42,003 nucleotides of DNA from Gallionella sp. (GCA_030652475.1 JAUSAO010000040.1:1-42003); one strand, 5' to 3'. Positions 1 through 8,720 are shown, counted from the first letter of the stretch. Numbers and translations: made by a program. Notes: a model not told the origin generated them from the sequence alone.

Positions 1-31
1 GTTCATCAACAACACTGATCCGCCGTTTTGA
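1..31 (+). CDS. possible 3' tail of a CDS starting before the window
   Basis: Reading from base 2, the frame gives FINNTDPPF followed by TGA at 29-31. A perfect hairpin follows 30 bases later, as expected after the end of a gene. Nine codons are too few to identify a family, and an open stretch this short can occur by chance. This is an inference from position only. Confidence 0.25.
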   Translation, partial: FINNTDPPF

Positions 32-61
32 CCTGTCGCCGCATCTAATTACGATACAAAG

Positions 62-85
62 CAAAGGGCACGAAAGTGCCCTTTG
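62..85 (+). terminator. perfect 10-bp hairpin with GAAA loop
   Basis: CAAAGGGCAC and GTGCCCTTTG pair perfectly around a GAAA tetraloop. There is no T-run on either side, so it is not a canonical intrinsic terminator. It may stabilise or end the transcript of the gene whose tail is at 1-31. Confidence 0.4.
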
Positions 86-468
86 TGCTACCTGCCGTCA
101 ACCTGCGCCAGATTTACGCGGATTTACACCGCCGCCAACAGGCGTCGAGTCGTCGAGTGCGTCAAATTGCCGAAAAAGTTAACTCCCACCATTCTCCGAG
201 TGCATCAACTGCACCATACCTTCCACGATGTGCATGTCTCTGGCTGACTTGAAGGCTTAAACTGCGAGCAGCAATGCGTTTGCTAAGAATTCTCAAACAT
301 TCACTTTTTTGTGATGCTGTGCGTATTGCTGCGCATGCTGAATTCTAACATAAAACACTGTTGAAGTCAATAAATATACATTATAATCAATGCGTTATGA
401 TAATGCTTAAAACTCACCACTACGACACAATGGCTGTAATTTTAAAATAAACGGCATGCAAGTTATTA
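86..468. other. 383-bp stretch without a convincing gene
   Basis: The stretch holds small direct repeats (CGTCGAGT twice near 143-158, GATTTAC twice near 111-127) and becomes AT-rich after about 340. One short frame near 84-250 looks faintly protein-like but has no ribosome binding site. It is best read as degraded accessory DNA upstream of the toxin-antitoxin pair. Confidence 0.5.
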
Positions 469-522
469 TTGTTTGATTCTACAGATCGCATATAATCCAC
501 ACGTCATATTATAGAATAATAT
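469..522 (+). promoter_or_regulatory. promoter and candidate operator of the ParE-type module
   Basis: A -10 box TATAAT lies at 491-496 with a TTGTTT -35 box at 469-474 (16-bp spacer). Between the expected transcription start (about 503) and the ATG at 528 lies the dyad ATATTAT-AGA-ATAATAT (506-522). A palindrome here is the usual position for autorepression of a type II toxin-antitoxin operon by its antitoxin. Repressor binding is inferred. Confidence 0.55.
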
Positions 523-527
523 TCATC

Positions 528-953
528 ATGCAGAATCTGACCTTGGAACAGTTTCGCGCTACCGTTGAATCCGGTGGCATTGTGTCGGTTGTACTCAAGG
601 CACATGGTGCCGGGTTCGAGATACAAGCAGAAACACGACGTGGCGATGCGACTCTCGTGGATACGCGCAAAAAGCTGCCGAGGCTATTTGGCGATCCACG
701 CAAGGCACTGACTCTGCTGCGCGAAATGGGGATATGGAAAGCGGCCGTCGATACGGAAGCATGGCAACCCGAACAAGCGGATTTATTACGCACATCGAGA
801 CCCGATAAATCCATGGTGCTCAAAGCTGCGCATGAAGCTGCCGATTTAAAACGCGTGCTGGATGAACGCATCATGCTGGCTGATTCGCCTGACGCGATTT
901 GGCATGAGGCTGAGGATGTGTTTGCGGAATTAGAAACTCGCCATGCGGGTTAG
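528..953 (+). CDS. putative antitoxin of a ParE/RelE-type module
   Basis: A 141-aa soluble protein whose last 11 bases overlap the start of the toxin gene, the layout expected of antitoxin then toxin. It is longer than most antitoxins. The first 70 residues contain a stretch around FGDPRKALTLLREMGI that recalls ParC-like plasmid-associated proteins. The acidic, helical C-terminal third (ERIMLADSPDAIWHEAEDVF) would suit toxin neutralisation. I see no clear ribbon-helix-helix, helix-turn-helix or AbrB motif, so the DNA-binding part is unassigned. There is no good Shine-Dalgarno before the ATG at 528. The antitoxin role is inferred from the neighbour. Confidence 0.6.
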   Translation: MQNLTLEQFRATVESGGIVSVVLKAHGAGFEIQAETRRGDATLVDTRKKLPRLFGDPRKALTLLREMGIWKAAVDTEAWQPEQADLLRTSRPDKSMVLKAAHEAADLKRVLDERIMLADSPDAIWHEAEDVFAELETRHAG

Positions 954-1242
954 GCTGCTCGATCAAGCCAAGGCCGATCTGCTTGAACTCGGCCAATATT
1001 ACCGGGAGGTGGGCGGCGATGTGCTGGCGCGCAAAATGATTGCACGCATCAAGCAGCCGGTTCTATCGCTCAAGGACATGCCAGAGGTTGGAGTACCGTA
1101 CGAACTGGCACCCGGCATGCGTCGTCTGGTTGTGGCTGGTGGCATATTTTTGGTGTTTTATCGTGTTTGTACCGACGTTGAAGTTTTGCATATCCGTCGC
1201 GCCGAGCGTAGCCCAGCAACAATGGACGATTTTGAACTTTGA
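943..1242 (+). CDS. ParE/RelE-superfamily toxin
   Basis: A 99-aa basic protein with the small fold typical of ParE/RelE toxins: N-terminal helices (DQAKADLLELGQYYREVGG), a central turn with PEVGVPYELAPGMRRL, then strands with IFLVFYRV and a terminal VLHIRRAERSP. The ending resembles the HxRR segment common in ParE-like proteins. Members inhibit gyrase (ParE) or cleave mRNA on the ribosome (RelE); which applies here cannot be told. The ATG lies inside the last codons of the preceding gene, so translation is probably coupled. Confidence 0.8.
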   Translation: MRVRLLDQAKADLLELGQYYREVGGDVLARKMIARIKQPVLSLKDMPEVGVPYELAPGMRRLVVAGGIFLVFYRVCTDVEVLHIRRAERSPATMDDFEL

Positions 1243-1601
1243 TGCACAGTCGATTTCACTCAATGTTGCCGGGCACTTTTAGCTGACGGGTCTCTCAGCC
1301 TGCTCATCGCGCAAAAAACTGAGTGGGCAAAGAAGGCGTAAAATCGCAAATTTTATTAATTTCTTGCGGTTGCTTTGCTGCGACTGCTTTATCATTCAAC
1401 TTTCCCATCTTTCCCCCATGTGAGTATCGCTGATACTCACATGATACACAGGATCAGGGAAATACTCACATCAATACTCACATAGGCGTGAGACATAGTG
1501 ACATCAACTGAAACTTGCTGAGGCCGTGTGAGGCAGTAAGGTAAAATTGTTAAATGTTGATTATATTGAATTTTATTGATGTATTTTGGTCGGAAGGCAA
1601 T
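1243..1601. other. 359-bp gene-free stretch between toxin and ssrA
   Basis: It contains a short dyad GCTGA/TCAGC near 1281-1298, AT-rich DNA, and the iteron cluster listed separately. No reading frame here has coding character. Its position, from an accessory gene pair to the 3' end of ssrA, fits the inner edge of an integrated element. Confidence 0.5.
1418..1483. repeat. four copies of a 10-bp motif ATACTCACAT
   Basis: The motif occurs at 1433-1442, 1462-1471 and 1474-1483, and inverted (ATGTGAGTAT) at 1418-1427. The first pair forms a 10-bp-arm palindrome with a 5-base loop; the last two are spaced exactly 12 bp. Such clusters are seen as arm-type integrase sites, replication iterons or repressor sites. 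Lying about 160-220 bp from the ssrA 3' end, a favoured integration target, an arm-site role is my preferred inference. Confidence 0.6.
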
Positions 1602-1626
1602 AAAAAAGCCACCTGGGAGGGTGGCT
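1602..1626 (-). terminator. intrinsic terminator of ssrA
   Basis: Read on the - strand, AGCCACC and GGTGGCT pair as a 7-bp stem around a 6-base loop, followed by six T. It starts 14 bases beyond the mature tmRNA 3' end. Confidence 0.85.
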
Positions 1627-1639
1627 GTTTTTATCGTAT

Positions 1640-2008
1640 TGGTGGAGACGGCGGGAATTGAACCCGCGTCCGCAAGCACTCTACAGGCAGTTCTACATAC
1701 TTAGCCATGTTATTTAATTTAATCCCGGACACGCCAACTGGCGGGCTGGTACGGGACGAGTTACCTTAGTTTTAGCTTCGTGCAAAGTAACCCTGCACGA
1801 CACGATTCTGTGTAATTTACCTCACTCATCGCGGCATTGCTGCCTTGAGCCACTCCACAGACAGCATGGTGTGAGGTCTAGCCGACTAAGCGGCTAAAGC
1901 GTAGTTTTCGTCGTTTGCGACTAGTTTTTTCCAGCTGATTTACGAGGTTACTGGTCCTCGGTATGCCCTGCTTTGCTTTGCAACCCACGTCGAAGCCATG
2001 TCGTCCCC
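1640..2008 (-). ncRNA. ssrA: transfer-messenger RNA (tmRNA)
   Basis: tmRNA rescues stalled ribosomes and tags the nascent peptide for proteolysis together with SmpB. The 5' end GGGGACGA (from 2008) pairs with the 3' end GTCTCC before ACCA (1640-1649), forming the tRNA-like acceptor stem. The T-arm GGGTTCAATTCCC is visible at 1650-1665 as its complement. The tag frame at 1918-1886 encodes ANDENYALAA and stops with TAG; an Ala codon resumes translation. The length is 369 nt, one piece, not permuted. The gene lies downstream of gph on the same strand and has its own promoter and terminator. smpB is not in the window. Confidence 0.97.
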
Positions 2009-2072
2009 GGTTGGTACTGCTACAAAACGATGTTTTGGAACGGGCGCTTAGCCGTGAACCAAAACGTGGCGG

Positions 2073-2099
2073 ATTGTAGCAGACTCAGAGGGGCAGCAA
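2073..2099 (-). promoter_or_regulatory. candidate ssrA promoter
   Basis: On the - strand, TTGCTG (2099-2094) and an extended -10 TGC-TACAAT (box at 2078-2073) are separated by 15 bp. Transcription would start near 2066, about 58 nt before the mature 5' end, so the precursor would need 5' processing. The -35 box lies in the last codons of gph. The short spacer makes this uncertain. Confidence 0.4.
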
Positions 2100-2738
2100 G
2101 TCGATAAGTTCAATCGGGTGGTCGATTATTGCGTGCGCCTGCCAGGTTTTTAGTTGTGCATCCGCACTGATATAGCCGTAGCGCGCGATGATGCCGTGCA
2201 TGGCTGCGGCGTTGGCGGCTTGCATGTCGCGCACATCGTCGCCCAGATAGAGGCAGTGCTCAGGCGCTATCCCGATGATGTCGCAGGCTCTGAGCATCGG
2301 TTCGGGATGAGGCTTCGCATTCGCGTAGCTGTCGCCGCTGATCAGGCAGGCTGCGCGCTCAGCATAACCCAGCGCCTGCATCAGGGGCAGGGTATAGATA
2401 TGCGGTTTATTGGTGATGATGCCCCACTTGATGTTGCGATGTTCCAGCTCGGAAATTAGTTCGGCCATGCCGTCAAACAGGCGCGTATGCACGCAGATAT
2501 TGTGTTCGTAGTGCTTGAGCAGGATGTCGCGCAAGGCGTTGTAATCCGGCGCGTCCGGTTCGATGCCGAAGCCAATTTTGAGCAGGCCGCGTGAGCCGTG
2601 CGAGGCTTGGGGGCGGATAGTCGCCAGGGGCAGTGGCGGCAGTTGACACGCGGCGCGGGCGTGATTGAGTGCGGCTGCCAGATCGGGTGCGGTGTCGGCG
2701 AAGGTGCCGTCCAGATCGAACAGAACGGCTTTGATCAC
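2085..2738 (-). CDS. gph: phosphoglycolate phosphatase, HAD superfamily
   Basis: A HAD-family hydrolase that removes phosphate from 2-phosphoglycolate. From the GTG at 2738 it is 217 aa. The motif FDLDGT (Asp8 nucleophile, Asp10) is at the N-terminus, the helical cap follows, then ITNKPH (motif II region), a KPHPEP lysine motif and GDDVRDM (motif III metal ligands). An upstream ATG at 2822 is open, but its extra 28 residues (SPTPSPANGRG-like) are only translated repeat DNA and overlap ubiG, so I prefer GTG 2738, which has GGGAG five bases upstream. It is probably cotranscribed with ubiG. Related sugar phosphatases are possible, but the ubiG-gph pair is common in Proteobacteria. Confidence 0.9.
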   Translation of the reverse strand: MIKAVLFDLDGTFADTAPDLAAALNHARAACQLPPLPLATIRPQASHGSRGLLKIGFGIEPDAPDYNALRDILLKHYEHNICVHTRLFDGMAELISELEHRNIKWGIITNKPHIYTLPLMQALGYAERAACLISGDSYANAKPHPEPMLRACDIIGIAPEHCLYLGDDVRDMQAANAAAMHGIIARYGYISADAQLKTWQAHAIIDHPIELIDLLPL

Positions 2739-2802
2739 ACCCTCTCCCGCGCTGTCGCGCCCCCCTCTCCCGTTTGCGGGAGAGGGGGTGGGGGAGAGGG
2801 TG
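2738..2802. repeat. nested palindromic repeat between ubiG and gph
   Basis: The inner hairpin has 12-bp arms (CCCCCTCTCCCG 2761-2772, CGGGAGAGGGGG 2777-2788) with a TTTG loop. The outer arms CACCCTCTCCC (2738-2748) and GGGAGAGGGTG (2792-2802) also pair. It fills the gap between the ubiG stop and the gph start. The gph Shine-Dalgarno and the first base of its GTG fall in the outer arm. CCCTCTCCC/GGGAGAGGG palindromes are widespread extragenic repeats in Proteobacteria. Confidence 0.85.
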
Positions 2803-3498
2803 CTATTCAAGGCGGCAGGCAATCATGTAATTGACGTCTGTGTCTTTCCCCAGTGAATAGACCTTGCTGAGCGGGTTATAGCTCATGCCGATCAGGTCAG
2901 TCACATTCAGTCCGGCATTCCGGCAGGATTGGGCCAGTTCGGAGGGTTTGATGAATTTGGCGTAGTCATGCGTGCCGCGCGGGAGCATATTCAGCACATA
3001 TTCCGCACCGATCACGGCGAACAAATAGGATTTAGGGTTGCGGTTGAGTGTGGAAAAAAACACCCAGCCGCCCGGTTTAACCAGTTTTGCGCAAGCCGCA
3101 ATCACACTGTCCGGGTTCGGCACATGTTCGAGCATTTCAAGGCAGGTAACGATGTCAAAGGTGCCGGGACATTCAACGGCCATGTCCTCTACGGCGATCT
3201 TGCGATAATTGACTTGCTTGCCGCTCTCCAGCAGGTGCAGTTTGGCAACTTGCAGGGCTTTATCGGATAAATCGATGCCGGTGACGTTTGCATTCAGTCC
3301 GGCCATGCTTTCCGACAAGATTCCGCCGCCGCAGCCGACATCCAGTACGGTCTTGCCGGCAAGTCCGGCAAAACGATCAATATAGTTCAGGCGCAGCGGG
3401 TTGATTTCGTGCAGAGGTTTGAATTCGCTATGCGGGTCCCACCATTTGTGGGCCAACTGGGAGAATTTCTCGATTTCGACGGGGTCAGCGTTGCTCAT
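2803..3498 (-). CDS. ubiG: ubiquinone biosynthesis O-methyltransferase
   Basis: UbiG performs both O-methylation steps in ubiquinone synthesis using SAM. The 231-aa product has the family N-terminus ([23 protein letters not shown]), the SAM-binding motif VLDVGCGGG at residues 51-59, the acidic residue in VTGIDLS, and [11 protein letters not shown] as motif II. Length matches the family. It is the first gene of a ubiG-gph pair, divergent from gyrA, with its own promoter at 3530-3558. Confidence 0.96.
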   Translation of the reverse strand: MSNADPVEIEKFSQLAHKWWDPHSEFKPLHEINPLRLNYIDRFAGLAGKTVLDVGCGGGILSESMAGLNANVTGIDLSDKALQVAKLHLLESGKQVNYRKIAVEDMAVECPGTFDIVTCLEMLEHVPNPDSVIAACAKLVKPGGWVFFSTLNRNPKSYLFAVIGAEYVLNMLPRGTHDYAKFIKPSELAQSCRNAGLNVTDLIGMSYNPLSKVYSLGKDTDVNYMIACRLE

Positions 3499-3529
3499 GG
3501 CGGGCGTGTGGTTGGATGGCTAGGCCGCG

Positions 3530-3558
3530 ACTTTAGCAAAACTTGTTACTGTAGCCAA
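3530..3558 (-). promoter_or_regulatory. candidate ubiG promoter
   Basis: On the - strand TTGGCT (3558-3553), a 17-bp spacer and an extended -10 TGC-TAAAGT (box 3535-3530). The start would be near 3523, about 25 nt before the ubiG ATG. Confidence 0.5.
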
Positions 3559-3684
3559 CTATTCCTGTACCGAGTCAGACTTCCTTGTCGTCGCAAAGGT
3601 AATGTCCGGTCAATGGCTGGCTTGAAAATATCAGCTTGTGGTAAACTTGCGAGCTGTTTTTTTGAGTTAACTACACACATACCC

Positions 3685-6249
3685 ATGGAACAATTCGCTA
3701 AAGAAACTCTGCCGGTCAGCCTTGAAGAAGAAATGCGCAAGTCCTATCTGGACTACGCGATGAGCGTGATTGTAGGACGCGCGCTGCCGGATGTGCGCGA
3801 TGGCTTGAAGCCGGTACACCGCCGGGTGCTGTTTGCGATGCACGAACTGTCGAACGACTGGAATCGCGCTTACAAGAAATCGGCGCGTATCGTCGGTGAC
3901 GTAATCGGTAAATATCATCCGCATGGCGATACTGCAGTGTATGACACCATCGTGCGTATGGCACAGCCGTTTTCGCTACGTTATATGCTGGTGGACGGGC
4001 AGGGTAACTTCGGTTCGGTGGATGGCGATAATGCGGCGGCGATGCGTTATACCGAAATCCGTATGTCCAAGATTGCACATGAGCTGCTCTCTGATCTGGA
4101 TAAGGAAACGGTAAATTTCGGACCGAACTATGACGGTTCCGAGCATGAGCCGCTGGTGTTGCCTGCGCGTTTCCCCAATCTGCTGGTGAATGGTTCTTCC
4201 GGTATCGCGGTGGGTATGGCGACCAACATTCCGCCGCACAACATGTCTGAGGTGATCGACGCCTGTCTTGCACTGCTGAAAAATCCTGACATGGATATCG
4301 AGGAGCTGATTGAGTATGTCCCTGCGCCAGACTTTCCTACAGCCGGTTTTATCTACGGTCTGGCGGGAGTAAAGGACGGTTACCGTACCGGCCGTGGTCG
4401 AGTGATCATGCGCGCGCGCTGTCATTTTGAGGATATCGGCAAGGGCGAACGCCAGGCTATTATTATCGACGAGCTGCCGTACCAGGTGAATAAGGCGAAT
4501 CTGCTGATGAAGATCGGCGAGATGGTGCGCGAAAAACGTCTGGAAGGTATCTCGGAAATTCGCGACGAATCGGACAAGTCCGGGATGCGCGCGGTGATCG
4601 AGTTGAAGCGTGGCGAGAATGCCGATGTGCTGCTCAACCGCTTGTACAAAGATACCCAGATGCAGGACAGCTTCGGTATCAACATGGTCGCCATCGTGGA
4701 TGGTCAGCCCAGGTTGCTCAACCTCAAGCAGGTAATGGACGCATTCTTGCGTCATCGTCGCGAAGTCGTCACGCGCCGCACCCTGTTTGAACTGCGCAAA
4801 GCCCGTGAACGCGGTCACGTGCTGGAAGGCTTGGCTGTTGCGCTTTCCAATGTGGACGAGATCATCGCCATGATCAAGGCCGCACCGTCTCCCGCTGATG
4901 CCAAACGTGAACTGATGGCACGCAGCTGGCGTTCTTCGCTGGTGGAAGATATGTTGAGCCGCGTCAGCGATGCATCGCGTCCGGACGGGCTGGCACCCCA
5001 GTTTGGCCTGGTGAGCAAGGGTGATGTACGCTGGTACCACCTTTCCGATGCACAGGCACAGGCTATTCTGGAATTGCGTCTGCAACGTCTGACCGGCATG
5101 GAGCAGGACAAGATCATCGGCGAATACCGCGATGTGATGGATAAGATTGCCGATTTGCTCGATATTCTGGCCAAGCCGGAACGCGTTACCACCATCATTG
5201 GTGATGAACTGGTTGCCGTGAAAGCCCAGTTTGGTGACAAGCGTCGCAGTGAGATCGTCACGCACACTCAGGATATGAGTATGGAAGACCTGATTCCGCC
5301 GGAAGACGTGGTGGTTACACTCTCGCACGGCGGTTATATCAAGGCGCAGAAAATGGACGAGTACCGTGCGCAGAAGCGCGGCGGGCGCGGCAAGCAGGCC
5401 ACCACGAACAAGGAAGACGATTTCATCGATAACCTGTTCGTCGCCAATACACACAATTTCATCCTGTGCTTCTCCAATCGCGGCCGCGTTTACTGGCTGA
5501 AGGTTTATGAAGTTCCGCAAGGCAGCCGCACGGCACGCGGCAAGCCGATCGTGAATCTGCTGCCGCTGGAAGAGGGCGAGAAAATCAACGCAATCTTACC
5601 GGTGACCGAATTCGTCGAGGACAAATATGTGTTCTTCGCTACGGCCAACGGTACGGTGAAAAAGACCACGCTGAACGATTTCTCCCGCCCGATGAAGCGC
5701 GGCATTATCGCGATCAATCTGGATGAGGAGGACTATCTGATTGGCGTTGCGATTACCGATGGTCAGCACGATGTGATGTTGTTCTCTAACGGCGGCAAGG
5801 CCGTGCGTTTCGATGAGAATGATGTGCGTGCAACCGGTCGTGCCTCACGTGGTGTGCGCGGGATGAAGCTGGCCGCTAAACAGCATGTTATTTCATTGCT
5901 GGTGGCCGAAAATGAACAGCAAAGCGTGTTGACCGCGACCGAAAACGGTTACGGAAAACGCAGCCCGATCACGGAATACACCCGTCATGGGCGCGGTACG
6001 CAAGGCATGATTGCGATTCAGACTTCAGCACGTAACGGCAAGGTGGTTGCGGCGACGCTGGTGAATGTCGATGACGAGATTATGCTGATCGGCACCAGCG
6101 GTGTGCTGATACGCACGCGCGTCAGGGAGATACGTCAGATGGGACGTACCACGCAGGGCGTTACGCTGATGAATATGGAGAAGGGTGAGAAGCTGGCCGG
6201 CCTGAGTCGTCTTGTCGAGCCGGAAGAAGAAGAGGAAGGCCAGGATTGA
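3685..6249 (+). CDS. gyrA: DNA gyrase subunit A
   Basis: The breakage-reunion subunit of DNA gyrase, which introduces negative supercoils as A2B2. The 854-aa product keeps E. coli numbering at the start: catalytic Tyr122 in AMRYTEIRM and the quinolone region [11 protein letters not shown], with Thr at 83 and Asp at 87. The GyrA box QKRGGRG is at 563-569, ahead of the six-bladed C-terminal wrapping domain, and there is an acidic tail ([10 protein letters not shown]). The frame is open upstream to 3409, but [17 protein letters not shown] is the conserved start. Divergent from ubiG. The 3' end runs into a heptamer array that forms a terminator-like structure. Confidence 0.98.
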   Translation: MEQFAKETLPVSLEEEMRKSYLDYAMSVIVGRALPDVRDGLKPVHRRVLFAMHELSNDWNRAYKKSARIVGDVIGKYHPHGDTAVYDTIVRMAQPFSLRYMLVDGQGNFGSVDGDNAAAMRYTEIRMSKIAHELLSDLDKETVNFGPNYDGSEHEPLVLPARFPNLLVNGSSGIAVGMATNIPPHNMSEVIDACLALLKNPDMDIEELIEYVPAPDFPTAGFIYGLAGVKDGYRTGRGRVIMRARCHFEDIGKGERQAIIIDELPYQVNKANLLMKIGEMVREKRLEGISEIRDESDKSGMRAVIELKRGENADVLLNRLYKDTQMQDSFGINMVAIVDGQPRLLNLKQVMDAFLRHRREVVTRRTLFELRKARERGHVLEGLAVALSNVDEIIAMIKAAPSPADAKRELMARSWRSSLVEDMLSRVSDASRPDGLAPQFGLVSKGDVRWYHLSDAQAQAILELRLQRLTGMEQDKIIGEYRDVMDKIADLLDILAKPERVTTIIGDELVAVKAQFGDKRRSEIVTHTQDMSMEDLIPPEDVVVTLSHGGYIKAQKMDEYRAQKRGGRGKQATTNKEDDFIDNLFVANTHNFILCFSNRGRVYWLKVYEVPQGSRTARGKPIVNLLPLEEGEKINAILPVTEFVEDKYVFFATANGTVKKTTLNDFSRPMKRGIIAINLDEEDYLIGVAITDGQHDVMLFSNGGKAVRFDENDVRATGRASRGVRGMKLAAKQHVISLLVAENEQQSVLTATENGYGKRSPITEYTRHGRGTQGMIAIQTSARNGKVVAATLVNVDDEIMLIGTSGVLIRTRVREIRQMGRTTQGVTLMNMEKGEKLAGLSRLVEPEEEEEGQD

Positions 6250-6345
6250 GGACTGAGGGCTGAGGACTGAGTGGAAGGGGCGCGCCAGGTTTTCTTGCGC
6301 CTCAATCATCAATCCTCAATCCTCAATCCTCAATCCTATTTTTTT
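6242..6345 (+). terminator. inverted heptamer-repeat array with T-run after gyrA
   Basis: Four heptamers (AGGATTG, AGGACTG, AGGGCTG, AGGACTG; 6242-6269) face five complementary ones (CAATCAT, then CAATCCT four times; 6303-6337). The two arrays can pair into a long imperfect stem, and seven T follow (6339-6345). The first heptamer contains part of the gyrA stop codon. Terminator function is inferred from the stem plus T-run. Confidence 0.65.
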
Positions 6346-6366
6346 ATTGAAAATCGGGGAGTGGCA

Positions 6367-7449
6367 ATGACTATCTACAACTTTAGTGCGGGTCCGGCAG
6401 TGTTGCCGAAAGAAGTGTTGCAACAGGCACAGGCGGAAATGCTGGACTGGCAGGGCAGCGGTATGTCGGTGATGGAAATGTCGCATCGCGGCAAGGAATT
6501 CATGGGCATCGCAGCTCAGGCCGAAGCCGATTTGCGCGAGTTGATGGGCATTCCGGCCAATTACAAGGTGTTGTTTCTGCAAGGCGGCGCCAGTTCGCAA
6601 TTCGCGATGATTCCGATGAATTTATTGCGCGGCAAGGCAACAGCGGATTATTTGAATACCGGCGAATGGTCGAAGAAGGCGATTTCGGAGGCGAAGAAAT
6701 TTGCCAACGTGAATGTCGTTGCCAACAGTGCGGACAAAAATTTTTCCTACGTACCTGATTTCGCGGCATGGAAGTGTGATCCGGAGGCGGCTTACCTGCA
6801 CTTTACCCCCAACGAAACCATAGGCGGTGTTGAGTTCAGCTGGCTGCCGGAGGCGGGCGACGTACCGCTGGTGGCGGATATGTCTTCTACTATTTTGTCG
6901 CGTCCGGTTGATGTGTCCAAATATGGCCTGATCTATGCGGGCGCACAGAAAAATATCGGCCCGGCGGGCTTGACCATCGTCATTGTGCGTGAGGATCTGA
7001 TCGGGCAGGTGGTTGCGGGTACGCCGACCATGCTGGACTATAAGACGCACGCCGATAACGATTCCATGTACAACACGCCGCCGACCTATGGTATTTACAT
7101 CGCCGGTCTGGTGTTCCAGATGTTGAAACGCAATGGCGGCATTGCCGCGATGGAGCAGGCCAATATCGCCAAGGCCAATCTGCTGTATGCCGCGATTGAT
7201 GGCAGTAACGGATTCTACAATTGCCCGGTGGCGCTGGATAACCGCTCGCGTATGAATGTGCCGTTCACCTTGAAGGATGCGGCACTGGATGGCGCTTTCA
7301 TCAAGCAGGCCGATGCGCGCGGTTTGTTGCAGCTCAAGGGACATCGTTCGGTAGGCGGCATGCGCGCCTCAATCTACAACGCCATGCCGCTGGCGGGTGT
7401 GCAGGCCCTGGTGGAATTCATGAATGAGTTTTCACAAAGCAACGATTGA
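6367..7449 (+). CDS. serC: phosphoserine aminotransferase
   Basis: SerC converts 3-phosphohydroxypyruvate and glutamate to phosphoserine (serine synthesis) and also acts in pyridoxal phosphate synthesis. The 360-aa protein has the family start [14 protein letters not shown], the phosphate-binding [17 protein letters not shown], the PLP lysine Lys195 in [10 protein letters not shown], and the C-terminal [14 protein letters not shown] chose ATG 6367 because GGGGAG precedes it by 6 bases; the open frame upstream is repeat DNA. It is followed by serA. Confidence 0.97.
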   Translation: MTIYNFSAGPAVLPKEVLQQAQAEMLDWQGSGMSVMEMSHRGKEFMGIAAQAEADLRELMGIPANYKVLFLQGGASSQFAMIPMNLLRGKATADYLNTGEWSKKAISEAKKFANVNVVANSADKNFSYVPDFAAWKCDPEAAYLHFTPNETIGGVEFSWLPEAGDVPLVADMSSTILSRPVDVSKYGLIYAGAQKNIGPAGLTIVIVREDLIGQVVAGTPTMLDYKTHADNDSMYNTPPTYGIYIAGLVFQMLKRNGGIAAMEQANIAKANLLYAAIDGSNGFYNCPVALDNRSRMNVPFTLKDAALDGAFIKQADARGLLQLKGHRSVGGMRASIYNAMPLAGVQALVEFMNEFSQSND

Positions 7450-7464
7450 GTAATCACGGGCAGG

Positions 7465-7486
7465 ATGCGGCGCATATGCGCTGCAT
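7465..7486. repeat. 22-bp dyad between serC and serA
   Basis: ATGCGGCGCATATGCGCTGCAT is symmetric except for one G/T pair per arm, centred on GCGCATATGCGC. It lies 44 bases before the serA start. It could be a transcript hairpin or a protein site; nothing decides. Confidence 0.4.
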
Positions 7487-7529
7487 TCAATATGAAACCG
7501 CGTTAAATCAAAATCATAACAGGTGAAAA

Positions 7530-8720
7530 ATGGCTAACCCTTACCGTATCCTCACCCTGAACAAGATTTCCGCTTCAGGCCTGAAACGCTTCCCTTCTGC
7601 CGCTTACAAGGTGGGTGCTGATGTCGCCGAGCCTGATGCCATTCTGGTGCGTTCGCAAGTCATGCACGACATGGTGATTCCTGACAGCGTGAAAGCGATT
7701 GCGCGCGCGGGCGCGGGAACCAACAATGTGCCTATCGCCAAAATGACTGCGCGCGGTGTGCCGGTGTTTAATGCGGCGGGTGCCAATGCCAATGCAGTCA
7801 AGGAACTGGTGATCGCCGGCATGCTGCTTGCGTCACGCAACATTGTGCCTGCGCTGCAATTTGTCGCCGGGTTGCAGGGCGACGATGCCAGTCTGCACAA
7901 GCTGGTGGAAGACGGTAAAAAGCATTATGCCGGTATCGAGTTGCGCGGGCGCACGCTGGGCGTCGTCGGTCTGGGTGCGATTGGCCGCCTGGTGGCCGAT
8001 GCCGCACTGAGCTTGGGGATGCGCGTCTATGGTTATGATCCTGAAATTACCGTCGAAGGCGCGTGGAGTTTGTCTTCACAGGTAAAAAAAGCGCAAAGCA
8101 TAGAAGACCTGCTCAAAAACAGTGACTTTGTTACGCTGCATGTGCCGCTGCTGGACGCGACGCGCGGCCTGATCAACGAGGCGCGCGTAAAGACGATGAA
8201 ATCGGGTGCCGTGCTGCTGAACTTTTCGCGCGACGCGATCGTGGACAGCGATGCGGTTCTGGCCGGTTTGGCGAACAAGCGTCTGCGCAGCTATATCTGC
8301 GATTTCCCTGCACAAAAATTACAAAACGCGGCGGGGGTGCTGACACTGCCGCATCTGGGTGCTTCTACCGAGGAAGCCGAGGAAAATTGTGCGGTAATGG
8401 TGGTAGATCAGGTACGCGAGTATCTTGAGCATGGCAATATCACCAATACGGTGAATTTCCCGACGCTGGTTATGCCGCGCGAATCGGCGTTCCGTTTGGC
8501 GGTTGCCAATGCCAATGTGCCGAATATGCTGGGGCAGATTTCCACCACGCTGGCACAGTCGGGTATCAATATCCACACCATGATGAACAAGTCGCGCGGT
8601 GAAATGGCGTATACGCTGGTCGATACGGACTCGGCTATTCCCGCTGAGTTGATTGCACAAATCGCGGCCATCCCCGGTGTGCTGATGGTGCGCGATCTGC
8701 CTTTGCCGGAAATGCCATGA
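7530..8720 (+). CDS. serA: D-3-phosphoglycerate dehydrogenase (ACT domain)
   Basis: Catalyses the first step of serine synthesis, oxidising 3-phosphoglycerate with NAD. The 396-aa protein has an N-terminal substrate domain with RAGAGTNNVP, a Rossmann core with VVGLGAIGRLV, the catalytic His275 in LPHLGASTEEAEE, and a C-terminal ACT domain (about 320-396, ISTTLAQSGINIHTMMNKS) that usually senses serine. The usual ARG...VD segment reads NFSRDAIVD and the usual DVFxxEP reads CDFPAQ, as in the short ACT-containing subclass. A good AGGTGAAAA site precedes the ATG. The last 4 bases overlap pheA (ATGA). Confidence 0.93.
   Translation: MANPYRILTLNKISASGLKRFPSAAYKVGADVAEPDAILVRSQVMHDMVIPDSVKAIARAGAGTNNVPIAKMTARGVPVFNAAGANANAVKELVIAGMLLASRNIVPALQFVAGLQGDDASLHKLVEDGKKHYAGIELRGRTLGVVGLGAIGRLVADAALSLGMRVYGYDPEITVEGAWSLSSQVKKAQSIEDLLKNSDFVTLHVPLLDATRGLINEARVKTMKSGAVLLNFSRDAIVDSDAVLAGLANKRLRSYICDFPAQKLQNAAGVLTLPHLGASTEEAEENCAVMVVDQVREYLEHGNITNTVNFPTLVMPRESAFRLAVANANVPNMLGQISTTLAQSGINIHTMMNKSRGEMAYTLVDTDSAIPAELIAQIAAIPGVLMVRDLPLPEMP

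Noticed and set aside
84..250. Short frame reading VNLRQIYADLHRRQQASS
   Set aside because: It starts within the hairpin with GTG, has no ribosome binding site and ends in unlikely sequence. It may be a gene remnant but cannot be supported.
1418..1483. CRISPR array
   Set aside because: The repeats are only 10 bp, one is inverted and spacing is irregular; no cas gene is present.
2739..2822. N-terminal extension of gph from ATG 2822
   Set aside because: The 28 extra residues (SPTPSPANGRG-like) are translated palindromic repeat and overlap ubiG; GTG 2738 has a good ribosome binding site.
3409..3684. Upstream extension of gyrA
   Set aside because: Overlaps the ubiG start and lacks family similarity; [11 protein letters not shown] at 3685 is the conserved start.
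3976..5520. Long open frame (514 codons) antisense to gyrA
   Set aside because: It mirrors the codon structure of gyrA, has a His/Gln-rich composition typical of antisense frames and no family resemblance.
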